NCBI RefSeq assembly: GCF_041601295.1 | Contig: NZ_JBFIII010000016.1 | Span: 1 to 35,902, forward strand | DNA: 35,902 nucleotides | From: Immundisolibacter sp. | GTDB taxonomy: Bacteria; Pseudomonadota; Gammaproteobacteria; Immundisolibacterales; Immundisolibacteraceae | Direction: 5' to 3' | The notes under the pieces: model-generated | What the model was told of the DNA's origin: nothing | Seen by the model: only the letters and a program-made list of their open reading frames with translations | Database searches by the model: none | Part shown: one piece after another, positions 8,777-17,145 of the stretch | Layout of the letters: the number at the start of each line of letters is the position of its first letter | Position numbering within the stretch: position 1 is the first letter of the stretch | Translations under genes and position numbers: made by a program

Positions 8777-10045
8777 TTGACCGTAACCACCGCCACACTG
8801 ACAAAACTGCTCGCCTGGCGACCTGGCGGATATCTGCGCGCCAGCGGTACGTTGTTCGGTTGGCTGGCGTTACGCACCACCGCTCAGACGGCGCTGTTCA
8901 TTCTCGTGGCGCAGTCTATGGGGGTAGATGGTTATGGGGCGCTAATTGCAATCATGGCGCTAGCCGGCATTTTTTCTTTTGCGGGCATGGGCGCCTCGGC
9001 GGTGCTGGTGCGAGACGGCGCACGCCAGCCCGAACGACTGCCGGAACTGACCGGCGATCTGCTGCGTATGTGGCTGGTCACCACGCCGGTTTTTTCCGTG
9101 CTGGCCCTGGCGACAACCCTGTTACTGCTCAGCGGCACGCTCCCCGCCTCGGCAATGGCCGCCATCGTGGTGGCCGAGGTTGCCTGTGCAACGGCCGTGG
9201 ATGCCATCGGCCGCGTTTATCAGAGCCAGGGCCGGGTCGGCCGGATGGGATTGATTTCGAGCGGCCTGATTCTCGCCCGACTGGCGACTTTCGTCGCCCT
9301 GATGCCACTGCTCGACTGGACCCCGGCAAGCTGGGCCTGGGGCTACCTCGCCAGCAGCGCGCTGTATCTGGGAGTCCTTATCCTGATCCAAAGTCGCGGC
9401 CCTCAGCGACCACACTTTTCCGCCAACCCACTTCGCAGCATTGCCCGTGCCGGCCTTCCGTTCGCGTTTGCATACGCAGCGCAAAAGGTTCAAGCGGAAA
9501 TCAACAAACCCATGCTGGCCCGGATCAGTAATACCGCCAGCGCAGGCGCCCTGAGCGCCGCACAACGGTTTACCGATCTTCTGCTCCTCCCGGTTCTTGC
9601 GATGCTGGAAACACTGGCGCCGCGCGCCTACCGCGCGCCACGGCCGATCGCTACCACCTTCACACTTGGCCTGATCCCACTCGCAACGGCAATAGCAGGG
9701 GGCACCGCCCTCGCCATGAGTGCCCAATGGATACCGTGGATACTGGGTCCAAGTTTCGATGCCGCCGTGCCTGCCGTTCTGCTGCTCGCAGCACTTCCGA
9801 CAGTACAAGTTTTCCGCTGGTTGCTCGGAACCGCAATGACGGCTTTGAACCTTCATGGCCATTTTTTTTTAGTACATGGTATCGGGGCAGTTACCAGCGT
9901 GGCCCTAATTGCAGCATTAGCACCTACCTTTGGCATCACCGGTACCATTGGCGCTGCCTACGGGACTGAAGCGATACTAATCCTCATCCAAGGGTGGATA
10001 CTACTGCGCAGCAAACGCTCGGCCCAAGCGGGCTCATCGCGATGA
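8777..10045 (+). CDS. Wzx-type polysaccharide flippase (MATE-like superfamily)
   Basis: 422 residues, highly hydrophobic, with about 12 predicted membrane spans. The pattern 'GWLALRTTAQTALFILVAQSMG.DGYGALIAIMALAGIF' at the N-terminus is typical of polysaccharide-biosynthesis flippases, as are the mid-protein 'RSIARAGLPFAFAYAAQKVQ' and 'KPMLARISNTASAGALSAAQRF'. Such proteins move undecaprenyl-linked oligosaccharides across the inner membrane. The start is uncertain: TTG at 8777 has no clear Shine-Dalgarno sequence, and no ATG lies near the expected N-terminus. Its place between GDP-fucose genes and glycosyltransferases supports the role. A matching Wzy polymerase is not in the window. Confidence 0.8.
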   Translation: MTVTTATLTKLLAWRPGGYLRASGTLFGWLALRTTAQTALFILVAQSMGVDGYGALIAIMALAGIFSFAGMGASAVLVRDGARQPERLPELTGDLLRMWLVTTPVFSVLALATTLLLLSGTLPASAMAAIVVAEVACATAVDAIGRVYQSQGRVGRMGLISSGLILARLATFVALMPLLDWTPASWAWGYLASSALYLGVLILIQSRGPQRPHFSANPLRSIARAGLPFAFAYAAQKVQAEINKPMLARISNTASAGALSAAQRFTDLLLLPVLAMLETLAPRAYRAPRPIATTFTLGLIPLATAIAGGTALAMSAQWIPWILGPSFDAAVPAVLLLAALPTVQVFRWLLGTAMTALNLHGHFFLVHGIGAVTSVALIAALAPTFGITGTIGAAYGTEAILILIQGWILLRSKRSAQAGSSR

Positions 10046-10289
10046 AGGCCAGACCTAGCTAATCTTAGTCCCACCCTCGCAAATGCTGTTCAAAGCGATC
10101 CCACTTTCTAAGAACCGAGCTCCGAACGTTGCAGCCGCGTCATTTCACCCGAACCCTACATTGCGGAAACATAATTAGCTGAGGGCGGTAACTTACTACT
10201 GTAGAAAGCAGATGAGACCCATAATTCACCATCACCTGCTCCTCACACGCACCTGGGCTCATTCCCACCGATTACTCGAGTACGCATAA

Positions 10290-11306
10290 GTGAATGCACC
10301 CATCACACTCTCTATCTGCATCGCCACACGCAATCGTGGAGCCTTTATCGCTGAAACCCTGCAAAGTGTCGCCGCCCAACTTACCGATGCCGTGGAAATC
10401 GTGATCGTAGACGGGGCCTCCTCAGACAACACAGAAAATATCGTGTTAGAACTTCAAGGTACCATCCCGAATCTACGTTACCAGAAACAACCCGTAAACG
10501 GAGGTGTTGACCGTGACTACGACTTTGCAGTAGGACTCGCCACAGGTGAGTATTGTTGGCTAATGTCAGACGACGACCTTCTCATGCCTGGAGCCATCAC
10601 CGAAGTCCTGAGTGCCATTGAAAACCACTTCAGTTTGATCATAGTAAATTCCGAGGTCCGAACGTTCGATTTTTCAGAATTACTTGACCCAAGCAGATTA
10701 CGCTTCGCAAACAATCGCATCTACGAACCGTCAGAGTTCGAAACTCTCTTCACGGAAACTTCTGCCTACCTGACGTATATAGGGGCCGTCGTGATTCGAC
10801 GCAACATATGGCTAGCCCGCCTGCGAGAATCTTTCTTTGGATCTTACTTCATTCACATCGGGGTGATCTTTCAAGCGCCACTCCCCAGTGACTCAATTGT
10901 CCTGCACGAGCCCTTAATCTCAATCCGGTTCGGAAACGCCGTTTGGCGACCTAAGGAATTCGAGATTCGCATGATTCGATGGACAGACCTGATATGGTCG
11001 CTCTCCGGGATATCCTCTGCCACGAAAAGCAAATGTTATCGAAAACAACCTTGGAGGAGCATAAAAAGTCTCTTTTTCTATAGGGCGAAAGGTACATACG
11101 GCATTATGGATTACTCCAGATGGCTAAGGCCGCGCCTCACGTCACGGTGGGACAGATGCAAAATCTTAAGCATAGCGATTTTTCCTGGCGCTCTCGCGAA
11201 TCTCTTCGGCCTAATATATTGCAGGCGAAATTATCGTGATTCCAATATCCACCTACTTGACATGAGATCAAGCCGTTTTTATTTCAAAAACTGGTTTAGA
11301 TCTTAA
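10290..11306 (+). CDS. Family 2 glycosyltransferase (abequosyltransferase-like)
   Basis: 338 residues. The N-terminal GT-A domain starts 'ITLSICIATRNRGAFIAETL', continues 'VEIVIVDGASSDNT' (UDP/CDP-sugar binding loop) and has the acidic metal site 'CWLMSDDDLLMPGAI' near residue 90. The opening resembles RfbV-type O-antigen abequosyltransferases. The C-terminal part is basic and less conserved. The start is GTG at 10290; the ATG at 10294 is out of frame. Codon and base use are markedly AT-richer than the flanking genome, which fits horizontal acquisition. Donor and acceptor sugars cannot be told from sequence. Confidence 0.82.
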   Translation: MNAPITLSICIATRNRGAFIAETLQSVAAQLTDAVEIVIVDGASSDNTENIVLELQGTIPNLRYQKQPVNGGVDRDYDFAVGLATGEYCWLMSDDDLLMPGAITEVLSAIENHFSLIIVNSEVRTFDFSELLDPSRLRFANNRIYEPSEFETLFTETSAYLTYIGAVVIRRNIWLARLRESFFGSYFIHIGVIFQAPLPSDSIVLHEPLISIRFGNAVWRPKEFEIRMIRWTDLIWSLSGISSATKSKCYRKQPWRSIKSLFFYRAKGTYGIMDYSRWLRPRLTSRWDRCKILSIAIFPGALANLFGLIYCRRNYRDSNIHLLDMRSSRFYFKNWFRS

Positions 11307-11309
11307 TCA

Positions 11310-11331
11310 ATCTTCTAACGATCTTCTAACG
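11310..11331. repeat. 11-bp perfect tandem duplication
   Basis: ATCTTCTAACG occurs twice in direct succession, 11310-11320 and 11321-11331, just after the GT2 stop codon and about 46 bases before the methyltransferase start. It could be replication slippage or a double binding site. Nothing else supports a function. Confidence 0.6.
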
Positions 11332-11377
11332 ATATCGCGGTAACATTCAGACAGATTAAGGAAAAGGGGATTATAGC

Positions 11378-12640
11378 TTGCTTAAAACACTGAAACCCGG
11401 TGAGATTAAGGCAATTAACGAATGCCGAATAAGTGGCAGTCAACATTTGATTTCCGTACTCAATCTGGGTACACAATGCCTAACAGGCGTTTTTCCGCGC
11501 AGCCCTGACCGCACCGTCACTAGCGGCCCCCTGGAGCTCGTTTGGTGCCCCGACAGCGGATTACTACAACTCAAACATTCCTATAGCCTTCTAGAAATGT
11601 ATGGCGAGAACTATGGCTACCGCTCTGGATTGAACGCTTCGATGGTTGCTCACTTGAAAGGCAAGGTGAGAGGACTTGAGCGCAAACATCCACTTAGGGC
11701 GGGCGACTGGGTACTGGATATCGGGAGTAATGATGGGACATTACTAAACGCCTACTCGACGCCGAACATTCGCCGTGTCGGAATGGATCCAACTGCCGGT
11801 AAATTTCAGACGTTCTACGACTCCGGAATTGAAATCGGAACAGAGTTCTTTTCGGCTAATGGTTTTCTTCGACTATCCGGGGGCCGAAAGGCAAACGTCG
11901 TTACTTCGGTGGCGATGTTCTATGATCTGGAAGACCCAAACGCTTTTATTCAAGATATAAAAACAATATTGGCCCCGTCTGGCATTTGGCACTTTGAGCA
12001 AAGCTACATGCCTTCAATGTTGCGGACCAACGCTTACGATACCGTGTGCCACGAGCATTTAGAGTACTATTCACTCCAGGTAATAAAAAACCTTCTAGAC
12101 AGAAATGGGATGCGCATCGTTAACGTTCAAATGAACGGTGTAAATGGGGGTAGCATCGCGGTTTCGGCCTGCCACGATAAATCCGAAATTCCCAGTGTGG
12201 ATCCCATAATTGACTGGATCTTACAACAAGAAGAACGTTTGGAACTTAACTCAACCAAGCCCTATCGTCAATTTGAAGATCGAGTTTTCAGGCATAGGGT
12301 CGACCTCCAACGACTCGTTCAAACGCTCGTCACCGATGGCAAGCGTGTACTCGGATATGGTGCTTCTACCAAGGGCAATGTTTTATTGCAATTTTGCCAG
12401 TTTGGTCCGCAGCACATTCCCGCGATCGCGGAAGTCAACGCAGAGAAGTTTGGAGCATACACTCCTGGAACTCTCATTCCAATTATTTCCGAAACCGAGG
12501 CGCGTGCTATGTGCCCTGACTATTTTTTGGTTCTGCCGTGGCACTTTAAGTCGGCGATCATTCAAAGGGAGGCCGACTATCTCGCCTCGGGGGGGAAACT
12601 AATCTTCCCGCTTCCTGAAATAGAAATAGTAGGTGATTGA
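11378..12640 (+). CDS. Sugar C-methyltransferase (TylCIII/NDP-hexose 3-C-methyltransferase-like)
   Basis: 420 residues with the three-part layout of the family: an N-terminal putative zinc-binding segment, a class I SAM-binding domain (VLDIGSNDGT at 112-121, 'HFEQSYMPSML' and 'CHEHLEYYS' following) and a C-terminal domain ('GYGASTKGNVLLQF'). The family transfers a methyl group from SAM to C3 of a 4-keto-deoxysugar nucleotide. The two CxxC pairs expected in the zinc segment read C16-R-I-S19 and C57-P-D-S60, so two of four cysteines are Ser. The TTG start at 11378 is preceded by a purine-rich AAGGAAAAGGGG. Its stop overlaps the next ATG by one base, tying it to the GMD-like SDR. Confidence 0.85.
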   Translation: MLKTLKPGEIKAINECRISGSQHLISVLNLGTQCLTGVFPRSPDRTVTSGPLELVWCPDSGLLQLKHSYSLLEMYGENYGYRSGLNASMVAHLKGKVRGLERKHPLRAGDWVLDIGSNDGTLLNAYSTPNIRRVGMDPTAGKFQTFYDSGIEIGTEFFSANGFLRLSGGRKANVVTSVAMFYDLEDPNAFIQDIKTILAPSGIWHFEQSYMPSMLRTNAYDTVCHEHLEYYSLQVIKNLLDRNGMRIVNVQMNGVNGGSIAVSACHDKSEIPSVDPIIDWILQQEERLELNSTKPYRQFEDRVFRHRVDLQRLVQTLVTDGKRVLGYGASTKGNVLLQFCQFGPQHIPAIAEVNAEKFGAYTPGTLIPIISETEARAMCPDYFLVLPWHFKSAIIQREADYLASGGKLIFPLPEIEIVGD

Positions 12641-13593
12641 TGAGGTGCGCTCTTATCGTTGGCCATACAGGACAAGATGGTCGTTTTTTGTGGGATCAAC
12701 TTGTCCAGAGCGGCGTGTCGGTTATCGGAATTTCTCGACGCGGATCAAGCGTACACAATGTAAAGTGGGACAAAAATACTGACATTTCTGACCTAGCCTC
12801 TGTTACGAGGTTGATGCGATATCTTAAGCCAGAGTCGATTTTTTTTCTCGCGGCTCACCATCACAGCTCACAAGAAAATGTCGAGAATGAGGGGGATATT
12901 GTGACCACTAGCCTTACAGTACACGTGAACGCCTTCAATCATTTCCTCCTTTGCGCGAGGTTGTTTTGCCCTCAATCACGGATTTTTTACGCATCATCCT
13001 CACGGGTTTTTGGGGAGAGTGCCATTAGTCCTCAAAATGAAAACACAGAATTGAAACCAAACTGTATTTATGGGATTACGAAAATGATGGGAATGTTATT
13101 AGCAGATTATTATCGACGTGTTTATCGAATGTATGTGTCATGTGGAATTCTTTACAATCACGAGTCGCCACTGCGTGGCGAGAAGTTTTTGTCACGACGC
13201 GCAATTGATGGACTGGTAGCGATTAAATATGGCCACGCTACGTCGCTGGAGGTAGGTGATCTTGACGCTCGCGTAGACTGGGGTTATGCGCCGGATTACA
13301 CGCGCGCGATGCAATTGGTACTCGAGGCGGATAGTCCCGGCGATTTTGTAATAGCCACTGGGAAGACGCATAGTGTCAGAGAGCTAATTATGATTGCCGC
13401 GAGCCATTTGGGTATACAGTGGGAGAAATATGTTACTGAACAATCGAGCATTCTGCATCGTAACGCTCAAGAATTATGCGGTGACTCGTCTCGTCTTCGT
13501 GAAGTGACGGGGTGGACACCTAGTATGGACTTTTCAACCATGATTAAGCTTCTTGTAAATGCGTCTGAGAAAAAATTTCAGGGAAATCGGTGA
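12640..13593 (+). CDS. GMD-like extended SDR, probable nucleotide-sugar 4-ketoreductase or epimerase
   Basis: 317 residues from the ATG at 12640. GHTGQDG at 8-14 is the Rossmann loop, Y144 and K148 (NCIYGITK) form the SDR pair, and 'GILYNHESPLRGEKFLSRRAI' is nearly the GDP-mannose dehydratase motif. Compared with the gmd product in this window, the dehydratase residues T132 and E134 are replaced by S120 and R122 (ASSSRVFG). Loss of the Glu base makes 4,6-dehydration unlikely, so I infer a reductase or epimerase acting on the C-methylated 4-keto sugar. It overlaps the methyltransferase stop (TGATG), indicating coupled translation. The DNA is the most AT-rich in the window. Confidence 0.82.
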   Translation: MRCALIVGHTGQDGRFLWDQLVQSGVSVIGISRRGSSVHNVKWDKNTDISDLASVTRLMRYLKPESIFFLAAHHHSSQENVENEGDIVTTSLTVHVNAFNHFLLCARLFCPQSRIFYASSSRVFGESAISPQNENTELKPNCIYGITKMMGMLLADYYRRVYRMYVSCGILYNHESPLRGEKFLSRRAIDGLVAIKYGHATSLEVGDLDARVDWGYAPDYTRAMQLVLEADSPGDFVIATGKTHSVRELIMIAASHLGIQWEKYVTEQSSILHRNAQELCGDSSRLREVTGWTPSMDFSTMIKLLVNASEKKFQGNR

Positions 13594-13600
13594 AGTGTTA

Positions 13601-13628
13601 TAGAACTTTTTCTAGTTTTTTATTTTTT
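13601..13628 (+). terminator. Possible weak terminator after the GMD-like gene
   Basis: TAGAA/TTCTA (13601-13605 and 13610-13614) forms a 5-bp A/T-rich hairpin with a 4-base loop, followed by a run of T residues to about 13628. The stem is too weak for a confident call, but the position between convergent genes is right. Confidence 0.3.
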
Positions 13629-13693
13629 GACGTATCGAAATTTATAGGGAGGGAGGCATTCCTTGGTTACGCAGCAGGAAGCCCAAATGGCCG

Positions 13694-14602
13694 TTAAAAA
13701 GGCTCCAGCTCACCCGTCAGCACATTAAACATTGGCAGGCCTCGAATCAGAGATTGCCGTTCCTCGAAGGATAAATAGGTCATTCGTCCACGACGATCTC
13801 GGCTATCTCTGAAGTTCGATTTCACAAATGCAATATCGACCGCTACGGACCGTACTTCTTCGGTTAGTTCACTCACGTGAACATAGTACGCGTTATTACC
13901 TGCGCTGTTAGTACCGATCAGCGCATACCCTTTTTTTTGGCCTAGCCACGTTATTGCGGCTAGCGAAGCGCCCGCGTACTGCCCGGAATAATGGGCTGTG
14001 TGTCTTTGGAAATTTTCTACATAGGGCACCGTTATAGCGCGTTCCGAACCGAATAGTGCATTGTACTCCACAATTACAATACTTGGAGTGATGCATTGTA
14101 TGGCATCCCACAGCCAGAAGTCGTTCCCATCCACATCGATATGGAGTAAACCAAGTTTCTCTTCGTCGGCCCATTCTTCGATTATCTTATTGATGTTATC
14201 ACGCGTAAGGAAATGGGAAGTGGCGGTTAGATCATGGCGCCAGAACCATTTCTGACCTCCTAAACGGGCTATTTTTTCCGGAGATCCATCCATTACTAAC
14301 CCACGCCAGTTATTATTTAGCGTCAGGAATCGCGTGGTAGATTCGGAGTAGTCTTCAACGCCGAATTCAATAAATGTTTTGGGCAATTCAGGCATACGTG
14401 CTAATAGCCACTGTATAATTCCGTCATCACCCCATTGAGAGAACACTCGAAACTCAACTTCGTGAAGTGATGATATGTTGCGTTTTGTGGAAATTTGATG
14501 TGCGAACATTGCGCCTAGTAGCGTCAGAGTCCGCTCATGCGCATCAACCCCTTGCATCCAATTGCGAAATTTACGATAAAGGCTCACAAGGCGTTCGCGC
14601 AT
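13694..14602 (-). CDS. FkbM-like methyltransferase-fold protein, function unknown
   Basis: 302 residues. I do not recognise a characterised homologue. 'TFIEFGVEDYSESTTRFLTL', then 'NWRGLVMDGSPEKI', and later 'GLLHIDVDGNDFWLWDAI' with 'IVIVEYNALFGSE' follow the order seen in FkbM-type SAM-dependent methyltransferases: an acidic end to strand 2, then a KIDVEG-like motif. Proteins of this type often sit in O-antigen and capsule clusters. It is the only minus-strand gene in the sugar island, convergent with the GMD-like gene and divergent from the GT4 gene. A purine-rich AAAGGGA lies upstream of the ATG but is somewhat far. Confidence 0.6.
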   Translation of the reverse strand: MRERLVSLYRKFRNWMQGVDAHERTLTLLGAMFAHQISTKRNISSLHEVEFRVFSQWGDDGIIQWLLARMPELPKTFIEFGVEDYSESTTRFLTLNNNWRGLVMDGSPEKIARLGGQKWFWRHDLTATSHFLTRDNINKIIEEWADEEKLGLLHIDVDGNDFWLWDAIQCITPSIVIVEYNALFGSERAITVPYVENFQRHTAHYSGQYAGASLAAITWLGQKKGYALIGTNSAGNNAYYVHVSELTEEVRSVAVDIAFVKSNFRDSRDRRGRMTYLSFEERQSLIRGLPMFNVLTGELEPF

Positions 14603-14845
14603 TAATTTAGGTATCCCTTTCGAGCTTGAGTGCGTTTTGATATCGCAGAAAAATAGCGTTAAATCGGTGGCGTCGATTCTAGGCTTGGCGCATCCACTGT
14701 CGGGAGGTCTGCGGTAACGGGGAAGCCGTTATCTTGGATGCTAGTGTGCCCTGCAGACGGCGTGAATGCCAAGAGGGTGTCTCCATTATTTGGTCCGGCT
14801 GACGAAGGCCGGTTTTTAGGTGGTGGGAGGCGGACTGGGATAACG

Positions 14846-15934
14846 ATGATGTTTTTGCTACTTTCCAAACGCCGCCCCCAGAACCGCGACCTGTTGGAGC
14901 GGCCATTCGGCCGCTTCCACCATCTGCCGGCGGAACTGGCCCGACATGGGCACCGGGTGACGGTGCTGCTGGCCAGTTATCTGAAGGAGCCGGACGCGTG
15001 CGTGGAGCGCGAAGGCGTGACGGTGCGGTCCATCAGCGTACGCGGCGCTGGGGCGCTGCGTTACTTGGCGCTGGCGCAGCAGCTGGTGCGGTCGGAGCGG
15101 CCGGACTGGATCGGCGGCCTTTCAGATACCTGGTATGCCGTGCTTGCGGCGCACCTCGCCCGGCGGACGGGCGCGCAGCTGTGGGTGGATGCGTACGACA
15201 ACTACGCCAGTTACATCCCCTGGGCGTGGCCGGTGCACGCGGCCTGGCAGCGGGCGGCGGCGCGGGCTGACCTGCTGACCGTGGCCGGGCCGACGCTGGC
15301 AGCTTTGCTCGGTGCAAAGCGCGATCCGGCGACGACGCTGGTGCTGCCGATGGCGGCCGATCCGGTGGGTTTTGTCCCCGGCGATACCGCTTCAGCACGC
15401 GGGCAGCTTGGCCTGCCGGCGCACGGGGCGCTGATCGGCTACACGGGCGGCATTCACCCCAGCCGGGACATGGGCACGCTGTTCGACGCGATGACCCGCG
15501 TACAGGCGCAGCGGCCGGACGCGCGGCTGGTTCTGACGGGCCGGCGCTTTGCGGGTGTGGATGTGCCAGCGGATGCGCTGTGGCTGGGTTATCTGCCGGA
15601 CGCAGACATGCCGGCGCTGTACCAGGCGCTGGACATCGTGGCGGTGATGAACACGCCTGGCGCGTTCGGCGATTACAGCTATCCCATCAAGCTGTACGAG
15701 GCGATGGCCTGCGGCCGGCCGGTGGTGGCCAGCCGCACGGCCAGCACGGCCTGGGTGCTGCGGGATTTTCCGGACCGGCTGGTTCCAGCAGGTGATGCAG
15801 GGGCCTTGGCCGAGGGACTGCTGGCGGCCCTGGAACTAGGCGCGGTCAGTTATGGGCCACAGCCCGACTGGGGCTCGTCAGGAGCAGAACTGGAGGCGGC
15901 AATGATGCGGATTGGCATGGTGCGCGAGGAATAA
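14846..15934 (+). CDS. GT4-type glycosyltransferase
   Basis: 362 residues from the ATG at 14846. The N-terminal half has 'RPFGRFHHLPAELARHGHRVTVL', the acceptor-side Rossmann fold. The C-terminal half has 'IGYTGGIHPSRDMGTLFDAM', 'WLGYLPDADMPALYQALDIV' and 'SYPIKLYEAMACGRPVVAS', the E-x7-E-type nucleotide-sugar site of GT-B family 4 enzymes. It would transfer a sugar to a lipid-linked or polysaccharide acceptor at the inner face of the membrane. Base composition returns abruptly to high GC here, so this gene is native-like compared with the genes just upstream. The open frame extends to 14738, but no start there is better. Confidence 0.88.
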   Translation: MMFLLLSKRRPQNRDLLERPFGRFHHLPAELARHGHRVTVLLASYLKEPDACVEREGVTVRSISVRGAGALRYLALAQQLVRSERPDWIGGLSDTWYAVLAAHLARRTGAQLWVDAYDNYASYIPWAWPVHAAWQRAAARADLLTVAGPTLAALLGAKRDPATTLVLPMAADPVGFVPGDTASARGQLGLPAHGALIGYTGGIHPSRDMGTLFDAMTRVQAQRPDARLVLTGRRFAGVDVPADALWLGYLPDADMPALYQALDIVAVMNTPGAFGDYSYPIKLYEAMACGRPVVASRTASTAWVLRDFPDRLVPAGDAGALAEGLLAALELGAVSYGPQPDWGSSGAELEAAMMRIGMVREE

Positions 15935-16021
15935 AGTGATTGCTCAGTCGCGCTGCGCGCGGCCCCGAACTGGTCGAACAAAAACAGGCTGTGGCCCACT
16001 CGCCTCCTCCCCCGCTTCACA

Positions 16022-16267
16022 TCACCCAGCCTTGGCCACTTCCACCCGCAAGGTGTCGCCCTGTGTCCGTACTGTTAGCACCCGATGTCCGTCCTGGGCC
16101 AGGCTGTCGCGGACTTGCTCGGCCGATTCACCAGCCGCGAACAGAAAGGCCACCCGCTCGCCTGGCGCCATTCGAGACAAGGTTTGGCGCGCCTTGACGT
16201 AGTGCAGCGGACAGCCGTAGCTGGATAGGTCGACCTGCGGCAGCGTGATCAGCGAGTCGACGCTCAT
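16022..16267 (-). CDS. TusA/SirA-family sulfur carrier protein
   Basis: 81 residues. 'VDLSSYGCPLHYVKARQTLSRMAPGE' contains the CPxxxxKA motif; C19-P20 are the sulfur-accepting Cys and helix-capping Pro of the TusA/YedF/YeeD family. A C-terminal 'VLTVRTQGDTLRVEVAK' completes the two-layer alpha/beta fold. These proteins relay persulfide sulfur in thiouridine, cofactor or sulfur-oxidation pathways. It lies 31 bases after the SDR gene in the same direction and probably shares its transcript. Which sulfur pathway it serves is not evident. Confidence 0.85.
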   Translation of the reverse strand: MSVDSLITLPQVDLSSYGCPLHYVKARQTLSRMAPGERVAFLFAAGESAEQVRDSLAQDGHRVLTVRTQGDTLRVEVAKAG

Positions 16268-16298
16268 GACGCGACCGGCTTGTTCACGACGCTGGCAC

Positions 16299-17084
16299 TC
16301 ATATCGAGTCGAACAGTTCGAAACGCTTGCCGGCGGTCATGCCGCCGTCCACCACCAGCGCCGCACCGGTGATGAAGGACGCATCGTCGGAGGCCAGGAA
16401 CACCGCCGGTTTGGCAATCTCGTGGGGCTCGGCCATGCGCTCCATGGCGCATACCTCGGTCATCATCTTCTGATGTTCCGGGAAGCGCGCCATGTAGCCG
16501 CGGATGCGCGGCGTCCAGGTGCCGCCGGGGCAGATGGCGTTGACGCGGATGTTGTGGCGGGCAAAGTCCATGGCCATGTTTTTGGACAGGTTGATAACTG
16601 CGGCCTTTGCCGCCGAATAGGCAGCGCAGCGATTCTCGGCCAGGATCCCGGCCGTGGAAGCGATATTGATGATGACCCCACCGCCGCGCTTCTTGATCTC
16701 GGGGATCGCCACGTGCGAACAGCGATAGACAGAGGTCAGGTTGGTGTCGACGATGAAGTGCCACTCCTCATCGTTGGCCTCTTCGACGTTTTTCATCATG
16801 TTGTTGCCGGCGACGTTGAACAGCACGTCAAGGCCCCCGAAACGTTTGACGGTGGCTGGCACCATGCCGGCCACGGCTTCGAGGTTGTTGACGTCCATTT
16901 CCAGGGCCAGCGCCTGGCCGCCGGCCGCAGCGACTTCGGCGGCAGCCTTCTCGGCGGCGTGCAGATCCATGTCACAAATGGTGACGCTGCCACCGTCCCT
17001 GACCCATTCGTCGACGATGGCGCGGCCGATTCCCGCGCCGCCGCCGGTCACGATAGCCACCTTGCCGGCAAAACGCTGTGTCAT
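16299..17084 (-). CDS. Short-chain dehydrogenase/reductase (classical SDR)
   Basis: 261 residues. TGGGAGIGR near residue 14 is the NAD(P)-binding loop, 'NVAGN' the structural NNAG-like motif, 'IINIASTAG' holds the catalytic Ser, and Y-SAA-K ('AYSAAKAAVINL') the Tyr/Lys pair. 'CPGGTWTPRI' and 'FITGAALVVDGGMTAG' close the fold. The Asp at the end of strand 2 (ICDMDL) suggests NAD preference. The GAGGAG seven bases before the ATG is strong. Candidate reactions are cis-dihydrodiol or 3-hydroxyacyl oxidation, given the catabolic genes in the window, but the direct neighbours are pgk and tusA, so the substrate is open. Confidence 0.92.
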   Translation of the reverse strand: MTQRFAGKVAIVTGGGAGIGRAIVDEWVRDGGSVTICDMDLHAAEKAAAEVAAAGGQALALEMDVNNLEAVAGMVPATVKRFGGLDVLFNVAGNNMMKNVEEANDEEWHFIVDTNLTSVYRCSHVAIPEIKKRGGGVIINIASTAGILAENRCAAYSAAKAAVINLSKNMAMDFARHNIRVNAICPGGTWTPRIRGYMARFPEHQKMMTEVCAMERMAEPHEIAKPAVFLASDDASFITGAALVVDGGMTAGKRFELFDSI

Positions 17085-17145
17085 GTCGTCGTCTCCTCGT
17101 GATGCATCGGCGCCGGCCCCCGAACGGCCATAGCGGCGAGCGAAT

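Noticed and set aside
14703..14725. Hairpin GGTAACGG/CCGTTATC before the GT4 gene as a terminator
   Set aside because: Short stem without a T-tract in either direction and located in a divergent gap.
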